A DNA stretch of 64,000 nucleotides from Lysobacter arenosi (lineage in GTDB: Bacteria; Pseudomonadota; Gammaproteobacteria; Xanthomonadales; Xanthomonadaceae): assembly GCF_016613475.2 (NCBI RefSeq), contig NZ_CP071517.1:3410001-3474000 (forward strand). Direction: 5' to 3'. Shown in pieces: positions 45,367 to 54,638 of the stretch. The notes under the pieces were generated by a model that worked only from the letters and a program-made list of their open reading frames with translations, did not search any database and was not told the DNA's origin. Made by a program: the position numbers and the translations under genes. Within the stretch, counting starts at the first letter, position 1; the number at the start of each line of letters is the position of its first letter.

Positions 45367-45861
45367 TTACGGCAGCGGCAGCGGCGTGCCCTGGTCGGCA
45401 ATGGCCAGCCAGCGGTGGCCGTCATGGCTGTAGGTCACTCCGGTCAGTGCGCGCTGGCGAAACCCGATGCGCGGGATCTCGTACATCGTCTCGTAGAGGA
45501 TGAAGGCCGAGTTGCAGCCATCGACCACGCGGTACTTCTCGGTCCAAGTCCACACCGCTTCGCGACCGGCGAAGTGGCTGGCCAGCGCGGTCATGATCGC
45601 GTCGATGCCATAGCGCACCGCGCCGCTGCCGAAGATGGTGACTGCGCGATCGTCGTGGACCGCGCGGAAGGTTGCTTCGTCGTAGTCACGGAAGGACTCC
45701 ATGTCCATCCGCTGGGCCAGTTCGAACTGGCGGGCGCAGCCGCGGGCGTTGCCGTGGCCGCCTGCCAGCACGGCCGGCGCCAGCGACAGGGCCACCAGGG
45801 CCAGGACGGCCGAAGCCAGGGGACGCGCGATGCGGCGGGTCTGGGTATTCCGGGTATTCAT
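45367..45861 (-). CDS. Secreted SnoaL/NTF2-like protein
   Basis: A 164-residue protein with a twin-basic, hydrophobic signal peptide (cleavage about AVLAG-GHG). The mature domain of about 125 residues has the DUF4440/SnoaL-like pattern (ESFRDYDEATFRAVHDDRAVTIF, YGIDAIMTALASHF, KYRVVDGCNSAFILYET). NTF2-like domains of this kind bind small hydrophobic ligands. GAGAGG lies before ATG 45861. It is divergent from the epimerase gene. Confidence 0.65.
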   Translation of the reverse strand: MNTRNTQTRRIARPLASAVLALVALSLAPAVLAGGHGNARGCARQFELAQRMDMESFRDYDEATFRAVHDDRAVTIFGSGAVRYGIDAIMTALASHFAGREAVWTWTEKYRVVDGCNSAFILYETMYEIPRIGFRQRALTGVTYSHDGHRWLAIADQGTPLPLP

Positions 45862-46056
45862 CGTCAACCTCTCCATGGGTTTGGGGAGCGCGGTCGACGA
45901 TAGGAGCGCAGGCGGACCCATGCGAGAGCCAATAATGGCCATGTCGGCAGGGCCAATCGGCCGCCCGCGGGCGACGCTGCGTTGCAGTTTTGGAGTCCGG
46001 ACTCGGCCCCGATCCGCATACTCTCGAGCAAGGCATCCAGCCACAGGAGCGCACGC

Positions 46057-47043
46057 ATGACGATTCTCGTGACCGGGAGCGCCGGCCACCTCGGCGAAGC
46101 CCTGATGCGCAAACTGCGCGCGGCCGGCCGGCCTGCCGTCGGCATCGACATCAAGCCCTCGCCATTCACCGACCACGTCGGTTCAATCAACGATCGCGAC
46201 TTCATCCGCAAGCGCATGCCGCATGTGCAGGCGATCATCCACACCGCCACGCTGCACAAGCCGCACGTGGCCACCCACCCGCACCAGGACTTCATCGACA
46301 CCAACATCAGCGGCACGCTGGTGCTGCTGGAGGAAGCCGTGGCCGCGGGCGTCGCCTCGTTCGTGTTCACCAGCACCACCAGCACCTTCGGCGCGGCATT
46401 GACGCCGGCGCCGGGCTTGCCGGCGGCGTGGATCACCGAGGACGTCGCGCCGATTCCCAAGAACATCTACGGCGTGACCAAACTGTCGGCCGAGCACCTG
46501 TGCCAGCTGTTCTTCCGCAAGCGGCGCCTGCCGGTGGTGGTGCTGCGCACCTCGCGCTTCTTCCCGGAGCCCGACGACAGCATCGACATGCGCAGCGGTT
46601 ACGTCACCGCCAATGCCCAGGCCAACGAACTGCTGTATCGCAGGCTCGACATCGAGGACGCGGTCGACGCGCACCTGCTGGCGGTCGAGCGTGCGCCCGA
46701 GATCGGGTTTGATCGCTACATCGTCTCGGCGACGACGCCTTTCAGCGAAGCCGACCTCGACGAGCTCCGGCGCGATGCACCCGCCGTGGTCCATCGCCTG
46801 TTCCCCGAGGCGGCATCGCTGTACGCGGCACGGGGCTGGCGGATGTTCCCGCAACTCGATCGCGTCTACGTAAATTCGCGGGCGCGGTCAGAGCTGGGCT
46901 GGGAGCCGGGCTACGACTTCCGCGGCGTGCTCTCGGCACTGGGCAGCGGCGGCGAGTTTCGCAGCGCGCTGGCCGAAGCGGTCGGCAGCAAGGGTTATCA
47001 CGACACGGTCTTTGTCGACGGGCCGTATCCGGTCAGCGGCTGA
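46057..47043 (+). CDS. NAD-dependent epimerase/dehydratase family protein
   Basis: A 328-residue extended SDR. TGSAGHLGEA near residue 6 is the GxxGxxG cofactor motif, TSTTSTFG supplies the Ser/Thr, and YGVTK near 143 is the catalytic YxxxK. RVYVNSRARSELGWEPGYDF at the C-terminus is typical of nucleotide-sugar epimerases. No sugar-nucleotide cluster surrounds it, so the substrate is open. An AGGAG lies 8 bp before ATG 46057. Confidence 0.85.
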   Translation: MTILVTGSAGHLGEALMRKLRAAGRPAVGIDIKPSPFTDHVGSINDRDFIRKRMPHVQAIIHTATLHKPHVATHPHQDFIDTNISGTLVLLEEAVAAGVASFVFTSTTSTFGAALTPAPGLPAAWITEDVAPIPKNIYGVTKLSAEHLCQLFFRKRRLPVVVLRTSRFFPEPDDSIDMRSGYVTANAQANELLYRRLDIEDAVDAHLLAVERAPEIGFDRYIVSATTPFSEADLDELRRDAPAVVHRLFPEAASLYAARGWRMFPQLDRVYVNSRARSELGWEPGYDFRGVLSALGSGGEFRSALAEAVGSKGYHDTVFVDGPYPVSG

Positions 47044-47059
47044 GGTCCAACACCGTGCA

Positions 47060-47080
47060 CCTCTCCCGCATGGGGAGAGG
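47060..47080. terminator. Hairpin between convergent epimerase and secreted-protein genes
   Basis: CCTCTCCC-GCAT-GGGGAGAGG, 16 bp after the epimerase stop. It resembles the hairpin at 59311 and probably serves both directions; T-runs are absent. Confidence 0.5.
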
Positions 47081-47094
47081 CCACGGGGGAATGA

Positions 47095-47544
47095 TCAGCG
47101 GCCGCGTTCGATCTTGAACGCACCCACGTCCACGCCAAGGTTGATGCCTTCGCCGCCGCCGGCCAAGGCCAGCGACACCGGACCCTTGGTCAGTACCTGT
47201 GCTTCGCCGGATTTGACGATGCCGGCGTTGGCGCTGGCTTGGACGTAACGGCCGAGCACGTCGTTGATGCTGTGCACGTCGGTGAAGCGACCCTTGCCGT
47301 TGTCGATCTGCCATTTGCCAGCGGTCAGGCCGACAGCCTTGGCGCTGACGTGGACCGGGATCGACTGACCGTTGTCGCAGGTGACGGTGCCCTTGCCGGA
47401 GGTCTGCTTGTAGATGAAAGACCAGCCGTCGAGTTTGTAGGTGAGCTTGCAATCGATGTCGGCGGCGCGGGCCGTGGTCGGCGACACCATGCCGATGACG
47501 ATCGCGCAAGTGGCGGCGAGTGCTGCGAGAGGCTTGGTGCGCAT
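47095..47544 (-). CDS. Secreted protein of unknown function (149 aa)
   Basis: A 149-residue protein with a signal peptide (cleavage about TARA-ADI). The mature part is beta-rich with two cysteines (DCKLTY and TVTCDNGQ) that can form a disulfide, and it ends in GGGEGINLGVDVGAFKIERG. This composition is often seen in periplasmic proteins of xanthomonads, but I cannot name the family. ATG 47544 is preceded by GAGGTCC. Confidence 0.6.
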   Translation of the reverse strand: MRTKPLAALAATCAIVIGMVSPTTARAADIDCKLTYKLDGWSFIYKQTSGKGTVTCDNGQSIPVHVSAKAVGLTAGKWQIDNGKGRFTDVHSINDVLGRYVQASANAGIVKSGEAQVLTKGPVSLALAGGGEGINLGVDVGAFKIERGR

Positions 47545-47715
47545 GCGGGACCTCCATGAAGACTGTTCCTGCTTCGAGTCTCCACCGCGCGCATGAACGC
47601 GAAGAAACCCGGGCTGGCAGCCTTCAGCCCGCGGTCGCGGAAGTGCTGGCGGCGTGAATGCCGCACATGAAATAGGGCGGCACAGGGCCGCCCGTCTTCT
47701 TTGCCGCAGGAAGCG

Positions 47716-48315
47716 TCACTTCCTGGGGTTGATCGACACCGCCGCCGCTTCGGTGAAGGCGATGCGCAACATGTCGCCGACCTTCAGCGTCTTCAGCCGC
47801 GCCTGGTGCTCGGGCTTCTTGACGTCGAGGGTGACCACGTTGCCGCGCGGACCTTTCACCGTGATCGTGTTGTTGACGGTGTCGATCGCCTCGATCGGGG
47901 CCAGCACCGTGACCACTTCGGCCTTGCCATAGCGCGGCTTCTCACCGGTCTTGGCTATGTCCTGGTTTTCCTTGATATACGCGCCAGGCTCGGCGCTGCC
48001 GGCCGGCTGGATGTCGATGGTCACCGCATTGACGTAGTCGATCTGGACCACGTCGCCGACGCGGACCTGGTCGAAGTTGCGGACGGTCTCGTCGGCATGC
48101 ACTTCGACCTGCTTGCCGTCTTCGCCCTCGATGGTGAGCAGGCGCGAGGGGCTGTCGATGTTCACGATCTTGCCGGTGGCTTGCACGCTCATCGCGACCG
48201 TCTCGCTCGGACCGGTGTCGGCCGGGGCGGTGGTCGAGCAGGCCGTGGCCAGCGCCAGGGCCAGGGAAAGCGCCAGAACGGAGGGAAGGGTGCGCGACAG
48301 GGAGGATGTCTTCAC
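47716..48315 (-). CDS. Lipoprotein with two repeated beta domains
   Basis: A 199-residue protein with a lipobox (ALATAC, cysteine near residue 26), so it is probably a membrane-anchored lipoprotein. The mature part holds two similar units: KIVNIDSPSRLLTIEG...VRVGDVVQIDY and AIDTVNNTITVKG...LKVGDMLRIAF, each an OB/SH3-like small barrel as in DUF5666 proteins. A GGAG 6 bp before GTG 48315 favours that start over ATG 48327. The function is unknown. Confidence 0.65.
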   Translation of the reverse strand: MKTSSLSRTLPSVLALSLALALATACSTTAPADTGPSETVAMSVQATGKIVNIDSPSRLLTIEGEDGKQVEVHADETVRNFDQVRVGDVVQIDYVNAVTIDIQPAGSAEPGAYIKENQDIAKTGEKPRYGKAEVVTVLAPIEAIDTVNNTITVKGPRGNVVTLDVKKPEHQARLKTLKVGDMLRIAFTEAAAVSINPRK

Positions 48316-48526
48316 TACGGTCTCCATTGATTGCTTTGACGATGCGATCCGCAGGAACGCTGCCGGACAGCGTGAGGGGACGCCCGTGGCGTGGCGGCGA
48401 CCGGATGGGCCGGTCGGCGATTGCCGTGCTGGAGGGCGCCCCGATTCAGTCTGCGCAGGGGGAAGTGAAGGCGGGGTATGCCCGCAGCCCCGGGACGCCG
48501 GGCAGCCGTGCCATTCCCGGAAAACA

Positions 48527-48554
48527 AAAAGCCCCGCCGGGGCGGGGCTTTTTG
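48527..48554. terminator. Strong intrinsic terminator after the RcnB-like gene
   Basis: AAAAAGCCCCGCC and GGCGGGGCTTTTT form a continuous stem with A- and T-runs on both sides, so it works in either direction. It lies 20 bp beyond the stop of the minus-strand RcnB-like gene. Confidence 0.9.
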
Positions 48555-48574
48555 CGCGTGCAGGTCGACCGGCG

Positions 48575-48916
48575 TCAGTGGTGCAGCAGCACGTCGGCGA
48601 TGATGCCGGTGGCCACTGCGATCAGCACGTACTTGCCGTCGTCGCTGCGCACCCAGCGGTGGCCGCGCGGCGGCTCGTGCAGGTGGTAGCGCGGGTAGTC
48701 GTCGACATAGACGCGACGCTCGACGTAGACCACGCCACGGCGGTATTCCTGCTTGTGGTGGCCGCGGTGGTGGCCACGGTCGTGGTCGTGGCGATCATCA
48801 CGGTCGTGATCGTCATGGTGGTGATGGTCGTTGCCGTGCTTCTTGCCATAGGCGGAAGCCGCCACCGGCGCCAGGCACACGAAACCGATAATGAGGACAG
48901 ACAGCAGACGCTTCAT
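48575..48916 (-). CDS. RcnB-family periplasmic protein, His/Asp-rich
   Basis: A 113-residue protein with a signal peptide (AASAYG). A metal-binding type stretch rich in His, Asp and Arg (about residues 25-58; HHHHDDHDRDDRHDHD) is followed by the RcnB domain core YPRYHLHEPPRGHRWVR and GKYVLIAVATGIIADVL. E. coli RcnB helps nickel/cobalt export with RcnA; no efflux pump is adjacent here. AGGGGA precedes ATG 48916. A bidirectional terminator follows. Confidence 0.8.
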   Translation of the reverse strand: MKRLLSVLIIGFVCLAPVAASAYGKKHGNDHHHHDDHDRDDRHDHDRGHHRGHHKQEYRRGVVYVERRVYVDDYPRYHLHEPPRGHRWVRSDDGKYVLIAVATGIIADVLLHH

Positions 48917-49105
48917 GGGTTCCCCTGTGGATTGCCGATGCACTTGTGGAGTGCCGGTGCGCTGCGATCCTACGTCGACGCGGGCGACGGCAAGGACCTC
49001 CATTCAAGAACTATGACCGCCGTCGCTGTTTGCAGGCGATTGCCTTCATATGGCCTTTAAGTAAGCGCTTTCAGTCCCCGGCATAGGCCGATCCGGGCAA
49101 AAGCC

Positions 49106-49141
49106 GGGGCGGCGGACAGGGCCCAGTCCGTACGCCGCCCC
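49106..49141 (-). terminator. Hairpin downstream of the YCII gene
   Basis: GGGGCGGCG (49106-49114) and CGCCGCCCC (49133-49141) with an inner GGAC/GTCC; on the minus strand it is followed by GGCTTTTG. It lies 79 bp beyond the YCII stop. The rest of the 303-bp gap (48917-49219) holds nothing I recognise. Confidence 0.45.
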
Positions 49142-49219
49142 GCTGTCTCCCTGACGAGGAGGCGGCCAGTGTCGGCGGCGGCCGTCGCACCGGACGAGAC
49201 GGCGTGCCGGGAAGCAGGC

Positions 49220-49594
49220 TCAGGCGCCTACGCGATCGCGCACCGCTTCCATGTCGCGCACCGGGCGGACTTCGATCGAGCCGACCCGGATCCATGGGAA
49301 CGAGTGGGCGATCTCGAGTGCTTCATCGATGTCCCTGGCTTCGATCAGGTTGAACCCGGCGAACACTTCCTTCGCCTCGGCGAACGGCCCGTCGAGAATC
49401 GTCGTGTTGCCGTTGCGCGCGCGCACCGACTTGGCCGTGACCGGTTCCTCCAGCTGCTGCGCATCGAGCAGAGTTCCACGGGCGCGCAGTTCGTCGGCCT
49501 TTTGCAGGCAGCCGCGCATCATGCGGTCGAACTCGCCCTCGGGCAGTGCATCCATCAGCTTGGGGTCGGTGTACACCATAAGCAGAAACTTCAC
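49220..49594 (-). CDS. YCII-related domain protein
   Basis: A 124-residue protein of the YciI-like/YCII family (dimeric ferredoxin-like fold). KFLLMVYTDPKLMD starts the fold, and GPFAEAKEVFAGFNLIEARD is the usual DGPF-x-E-K-E motif that gave the family the alternative name DGPFAETKE. A catalytic role as in YciI is possible, but no substrate is known. The GTG start at 49594 is supported by AGGAGG 7 bp upstream. Genes of this group are often paired with an ECF sigma factor; none is adjacent. Confidence 0.88.
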   Translation of the reverse strand: MKFLLMVYTDPKLMDALPEGEFDRMMRGCLQKADELRARGTLLDAQQLEEPVTAKSVRARNGNTTILDGPFAEAKEVFAGFNLIEARDIDEALEIAHSFPWIRVGSIEVRPVRDMEAVRDRVGA

Positions 49595-50004
49595 TGGGGC
49601 CTCCTGGCAGGGGTTGGATCGTCGGAACCGGCATTGTGGCCGATCGCGGTGCGGACTCATGTGCCAAAGGCGACAGATGCGAGGCGACAGACGCGCGATT
49701 CGCCCGCTCACGGGATGATTCTTCCCCGGATCAGTGGCCTATCGCGGCAGCCGTCCCTGCCTACTCTGTCCACACCCCCCGCTGACCGAGCGCCCCCCAT
49801 GTCGACGCCCGCCAACGCCCGCCCCGCCTTCCTCCGCCTGCTGTCATCGCTGGTGTCGCGCTTGACTCGCGCGCTGGCCGCTCCGCCCGTGCGCAGCTTC
49901 GGAGCGATGGGCTGAACCGAGCCGATCGCACCGTTGCAGCCGGCTCGGCTGCCAGCCCGCTCGGTTACGATGCGGCGCTGACAGCCGTGCAAAAGGATTC
50001 ACGC
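49595..50004. other. Gene-poor gap before the ABC transporter operon
   Basis: These 410 bp hold a hairpin (CCGAGCCG at 49917 and CGGCTCGG at 49941) and a possible 38-codon reading frame at 49799-49915 without a ribosome binding site. No other feature was found. The AAAGGA before the ABC gene lies at its right end. Confidence 0.4.
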
Positions 50005-50939
<935 letters not shown>

Positions 50940-50943
<4 letters not shown>

Positions 50944-51701
50944 ACTTCCATGCGATCCGCGCCATCTACCGCTTCGAGATGGCCCGCACCTTCCGCACGC
51001 TGATGGAGAGCATCGTCTCGCCGGTGCTGTCGACCTCGCTGTACTTCGTCGTGTTCGGCGCGGCGATCGGCGCGCGCATGGGCGAAGTCGACGGCGTCAG
51101 CTACGGCGCCTTCATCATCCCGGGCCTGATCATGCTGTCGCTGCTGAGCGAGAGCATCTCCAACGCGTCCTTCGGCATCTACATGCCCAAGTGGGCCGGC
51201 ACCATCTACGAGCTGCTGTCGGCGCCGGTGTCGGCGTTCGAAATCGTGCTGGGATATGTCGGCGCGGCGGCGACCAAGTCGCTGATGCTCGGCGCGCTGA
51301 TCCTGGTGACCGCGCGATTCTTCGTGCCCTACGAGATCGCCCACCCGTTCTGGATGCTGTGCTTCCTGCTGCTGACCGCGGTGACCTTCAGCCTGTTCGG
51401 TTTCATCATCGGCCTGTGGGCGGACAGCTTCCAGCGGCTGCAGATCGTGCCGCTGATGATCATCACCCCGCTGACCTTCCTCGGCGGCGCGTTCTATTCG
51501 ATCAACATGCTGCCGCCGATCTGGCAGAAGATCGCGCTGTTCAACCCGGTCGTGTACCTGATCAGTGGTTTCCGCTGGAGCTTCTACGGCATTGCCGACG
51601 TAAACGTCGGCATCAGCGCGGCAGCCATCCTGGGCTTCCTGACGCTGTGCCTGGCGATCGTGTGGTGGATCTTCCGCACCGGCTGGAAGCTGAAGAACTA
51701 G
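50940..51701 (+). CDS. ABC-2 transporter permease, YadH-like
   Basis: A 253-residue membrane subunit with six hydrophobic segments and the ABC-2 features [32 protein letters not shown] and [17 protein letters not shown]. Together with the preceding ATPase it forms a complete exporter, likely a dimer of each. The substrate is unknown; E. coli YadGH is also uncharacterised. Its TAG shares CTAG with the stop of the convergent DUF3016 gene. Confidence 0.92.
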
Positions 51702-52258
51702 GTCTGCGGAGCGCCGATCTCGCGCGTCAGCCAGCTGTCGATCATGCTCTTCTCGTAGCGCAGGATGTCATTGTTGTTGACCGGGCTGGCGCCGACCATG
51801 AAGCCGTTGTCGCTGAGCTTGCGCTCGCCTTGCGACAGCACGCGGCCGTCGGCATCGGTGTAGCGGAAGCTCACGGTCATCCGCGGCGGATAGATGTCGC
51901 GGATGATGCGCGTGTCGTCGAGGTCGGGGCCGTGCCACGGCTCGTACATGCCGGCGCGGCGGATGTCGAGGATATCGATGTCCAGGCGCTGGCCGGGCGC
52001 GAGCCGCTTCTCGCCGCTCTTGCGCATGTGCTCGGCAAGTTCTTCGACCCAGTTGCCACGACGCGCCTCATAGCGGTTGCCGCTATGGCGCAGGTCGCTG
52101 AACGTGGACGGGTCTTCCCAGCGCACGCTGACCGGACCCTGTTCGGGCAGGGCGCGAGGCGCATCGGGATCGGTGACGTTGCGAGTCCGCGCGTCGGCGG
52201 GCACGCCGGCGCTGACGATCGCCAGCGCGATGGCAATGAGGGCGGGCCGCAGGTTCAT
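51698..52258 (-). CDS. DUF3016 secreted protein
   Basis: A 186-residue protein with a signal peptide (cleavage about VPADA). The DUF3016 pattern is visible in [38 protein letters not shown] and [23 protein letters not shown]. Function unknown. A GGAG 9 bp before ATG 52258 supports the start. It converges on the ABC permease. Confidence 0.8.
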   Translation of the reverse strand: MNLRPALIAIALAIVSAGVPADARTRNVTDPDAPRALPEQGPVSVRWEDPSTFSDLRHSGNRYEARRGNWVEELAEHMRKSGEKRLAPGQRLDIDILDIRRAGMYEPWHGPDLDDTRIIRDIYPPRMTVSFRYTDADGRVLSQGERKLSDNGFMVGASPVNNNDILRYEKSMIDSWLTREIGAPQT

Positions 52259-52392
52259 GGCAGGCTCCGAGAGGTACCGGTCTGGTACGGACCCATTGTC
52301 TGCCTGGCCCTGCGCAGCCGCCATGGGCGGCGCGCAGGTCGTACAGCGGCGGTTTCTGAAGGTGGACGGTCGCGCCGCGTCGGTCAGACCGG

Positions 52393-52632
52393 TCAGCTCA
52401 GGAACCAGGCTTCGATCGTGCCCTTCATCTTCATCGTCATCGGGTTGCCGTGGCGGTCGAGCGACTTGCCGACCGGCAGCCGCACCCAGCCTTCGCTGAT
52501 GCAGTACTCCTCGACATTGGTGCGCTCCACGCCGTTGACTTTGATGCCGACGCCGCGCTCGAGCAGGGCTTCGTTGTAGTGCGGGCTGCGCGGGTCGTTG
52601 GAGAGGCGGTCGGGCGGGGTGGTGTCGGTCAT
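52393..52632 (-). CDS. DUF3297 family protein
   Basis: A 79-residue cytoplasmic protein of the DUF3297 family (glutathione peroxidase-neighbour type by automatic annotation elsewhere). [29 protein letters not shown] is characteristic, followed by [18 protein letters not shown]. Function unknown. The gene stands alone; the 134 bp downstream of it hold nothing else. Confidence 0.85.
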   Translation of the reverse strand: MTDTTPPDRLSNDPRSPHYNEALLERGVGIKVNGVERTNVEEYCISEGWVRLPVGKSLDRHGNPMTMKMKGTIEAWFLS

Positions 52633-52738
52633 GGTCGTCGTGGTCCGTTATGGCTTCTGCCGCGGCAACGATGTGCCGCGGGGCCATAAAGGATACCGGC
52701 AGGAGATTCCCGCGAGCGGTCCGGCTACACCGGCGTCG

Positions 52739-53227
52739 CTATTTTAGGACGTAGCCGGCCAGGCGCCAGGTCCCGTCCTCGTCCTGGCGGAACGAGATCA
52801 GCTCGTGGCCGCTGCGGTTGCCGGAGAACTGGGTGTCGAACTCGACATTGGCGTAGGTGCCGGCCGGGAGCTGTTCGGTGCCGGCGGTCGAGTGGCGGCT
52901 CACCAGGGTCCAGCGTCGCGCCGTAGTCGCCCCCAGGGGTGTGCGCTGGGCGGTCAGGGAGTCGGTGAACTTCTTGCGGTCGACGCTGCGCTTGGCGATG
53001 GCCGAAGCGCCGTCCCAGACCTCGCCGGCGCGACCGGCGTCGATCAGCTGCGCCGCCTGGATCGCGGCGGCGGCCAGGCTGTTGGGGTCGATGTCGCGCG
53101 CGGGTGCAGCCGCTCTCGGTGCCGCCTGGGGCGCCGCCGGTGGGGTCGCCTGCTGCGCCAGCACCGGAATCAACGCGGCGCTGAGGACCAGGCAGACAAG
53201 GGCGTGAATTTTCCTCGGGGCGGTCAT
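52739..53227 (-). CDS. DUF4019 secreted protein
   Basis: A 162-residue protein with a signal peptide (cleavage about PVLAQQ), an alanine-proline-rich linker and a DUF4019 domain (AAQLIDAGRAGEVWDGAS, KKFTDSLTAQRTPLGATTAR, YANVEFDTQFSGN, ISFRQDEDGTWRLAGY). The fold is NTF2-like; the function is unknown. ATG 53227 is the only start leaving a proper signal peptide. Confidence 0.8.
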   Translation of the reverse strand: MTAPRKIHALVCLVLSAALIPVLAQQATPPAAPQAAPRAAAPARDIDPNSLAAAAIQAAQLIDAGRAGEVWDGASAIAKRSVDRKKFTDSLTAQRTPLGATTARRWTLVSRHSTAGTEQLPAGTYANVEFDTQFSGNRSGHELISFRQDEDGTWRLAGYVLK

Positions 53228-53300
53228 CGGGCGACTCCAGTCGGGACGGGCGGAGTATGCCCAAGCGCCGATGAGGGCCCGTGAAGCTCCCGCGACACGG

Positions 53301-53585
53301 TCACGGATGCTCGCCGCGGCCCTGCAGCTTGGCGACGTGGATGACGGCACGGACCTTTTCGCGGTCGGTGTGGCGGGAGATGGCGACCGCGCCGAGGGCG
53401 ATGGCGCGCTCGCGCAGGTCGGCCGGGACGTCGTAATGGGCGCCGGAGGTCTTGTCCTGGAAGGCGCGCCGGGGAATGTCGAGGCGGGCGGCCATGGCGT
53501 GCAGCTCGTCCAGGGTGTCGGCCATCAGGTGCGCCCAGCGGCGGCCGCGCCAAAGATGAACAGCGTCGTCGACGTAGACGGTCAT
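53301..53585 (-). CDS. DUF4031 family protein
   Basis: A 94-residue protein matching DUF4031: MTVYVDDAVHLWRGRRWAHL at the start, DELHAMAARLDIPRRAFQD, and HYDVPADLRERAIALGAV. This short family is widespread and uncharacterised. It stands alone upstream of DUF4019 on the same strand. Confidence 0.85.
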   Translation of the reverse strand: MTVYVDDAVHLWRGRRWAHLMADTLDELHAMAARLDIPRRAFQDKTSGAHYDVPADLRERAIALGAVAISRHTDREKVRAVIHVAKLQGRGEHP

Positions 53586-53813
53586 GGTGGGCTGGGGCCT
53601 GTCATCCGGGGCTCCTGGAGGTCATGGAGGGCGTCTGGAGGGGGCGATCGGACGGTCTCTGAACAGAATTGCATCCCTGCCATTGCTTTGCGAGGCAATA
53701 GCGTCTAACGTTTGCCGCGCTGAGTTAGCCAAGGGTCACCGTGAATGTGGCCCGATGTAGATCAAGATTTACTCCATCGTTGCACCTCGTTTTCTCCTTG
53801 CAACCAGCCTCAC

Positions 53814-53827
53814 GCCGCGAAAGCGGC
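53814..53827 (+). promoter_or_regulatory. GAAA-tetraloop hairpin in the cold-shock leader
   Basis: GCCGC-GAAA-GCGGC lies 16 bp before the AAGGAG of the cold-shock gene (53843-53848). GNRA-capped hairpins close to the ribosome binding site are common in cspA-type leaders, whose folding is temperature-dependent. The 270-bp upstream gap otherwise holds no gene; promoter elements were not clear. Confidence 0.45.
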
Positions 53828-53856
53828 AATTCACCATGTTCCAAGGAGTAAACAAA

Positions 53857-54066
53857 ATGTCGAACCGTGAAACCGGTACCGTCAAGTGGTTCAACGATGC
53901 CAAGGGCTTCGGCTTCATCAGCCGCGAGAACGGCGAGGACGTGTTCGTCCACTTCCGTTCGATCCAGGGCTCGGGCTTCAAGTCCCTGCAGGAAGGCCAG
54001 AAGGTCACCTTCACCGTCGTCCAGGGCCAGAAGGGCCTGCAGGCCGACGCCGTGCAGGCGGTCTGA
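53857..54066 (+). CDS. cspA: CspA-family cold-shock protein
   Basis: A 69-residue single cold-shock domain that binds single-stranded RNA and DNA. RNP1 is KGFGFI and RNP2 VFVHF, both intact. ATG 53857 has AAGGAG at 8 bp; an ATG at 53836 would add seven residues. It is flanked by a structured leader and a strong terminator, so it is a monocistronic unit. Whether it is cold-inducible cannot be read from the sequence. Confidence 0.95.
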   Translation: MSNRETGTVKWFNDAKGFGFISRENGEDVFVHFRSIQGSGFKSLQEGQKVTFTVVQGQKGLQADAVQAV

Positions 54067-54103
54067 GTCTGACATCGTCTCGGCGCTAACGCGCTGACGA
54101 AGG

Positions 54104-54133
54104 AAAAACCCGGCCTCGGCCGGGTTTTTTTTT
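54104..54133. terminator. Intrinsic terminator of the cold-shock gene
   Basis: AAACCCGGCC and GGCCGGGTTT with a TC loop and a run of nine T on the plus strand. It lies 37 bp after the stop. Confidence 0.92.
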
Positions 54134-54227
54134 GGCTTCTTTGCGCGTGGGCGGCGGGGACGCTGCCGCTGTCACGGCAGGTGGCGCGGGACCCTGGATG
54201 AAAGCGCGTGGCGGACCACGCGCGTGC

Positions 54228-54638
54228 TCAGGCCCTGGCGACCCGCACCATCTTCGCCATCAGGTGCTCGATCGCCGAACCGACCGCCGGGCAGCGGCCC
54301 ATGTGAACCGGCGAGGTCTGGATGATCGAGCTGCGCTTGGCGGTCAGCCAGTGGAAGCGCGCGCGCTGCGGCAGCTGGCCGATCGGGCCACTGCCGGGGC
54401 CGCCGGCGCAGATCACTTCGATCGCGGCCAGGTGGCGACGCACGGTTTCCAGGTCGACCTGCGGATCGATCGCGAGCAGGCGCGCTTCGTCCAGTTCGAT
54501 GCGCGCTTCCAGGAACTTCGCGCCGGCGCACGACAGGATGATGCCGACGTTGACGAATTCCTCGCGCTCCACGCGCGGCACCACGCGGATCACCGCGTAG
54601 TCATAGGTGTCGTGTCGTTGCGGGTCAGGCGCGTGCAT
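54228..54638 (-). CDS. DUF3037 family protein
   Basis: A 136-residue protein of the DUF3037 family: YDYAVIRVVPRVEREEFVNVGIIL is diagnostic, followed by LLAIDPQVDLETVRRHL and a C-terminal helix. Members are regularly encoded next to HipA-like kinases, as here, where its start overlaps the kinase stop by 14 bp. Its role, perhaps as a partner or substrate of the kinase, is unknown. Confidence 0.85.
   Translation of the reverse strand: MHAPDPQRHDTYDYAVIRVVPRVEREEFVNVGIILSCAGAKFLEARIELDEARLLAIDPQVDLETVRRHLAAIEVICAGGPGSGPIGQLPQRARFHWLTAKRSSIIQTSPVHMGRCPAVGSAIEHLMAKMVRVARA

Noticed and set aside
49071..49295. A 74-codon minus-strand frame over the hairpin after the YCII gene
   Set aside because: It overlaps the YCII gene end and is rich in Arg/Pro/Ser, as expected for non-coding GC-rich DNA.
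49799..49915. Possible 38-residue peptide before the ABC operon
   Set aside because: There is no ribosome binding site and no recognisable motif; kept only as a remark in the gap entry.
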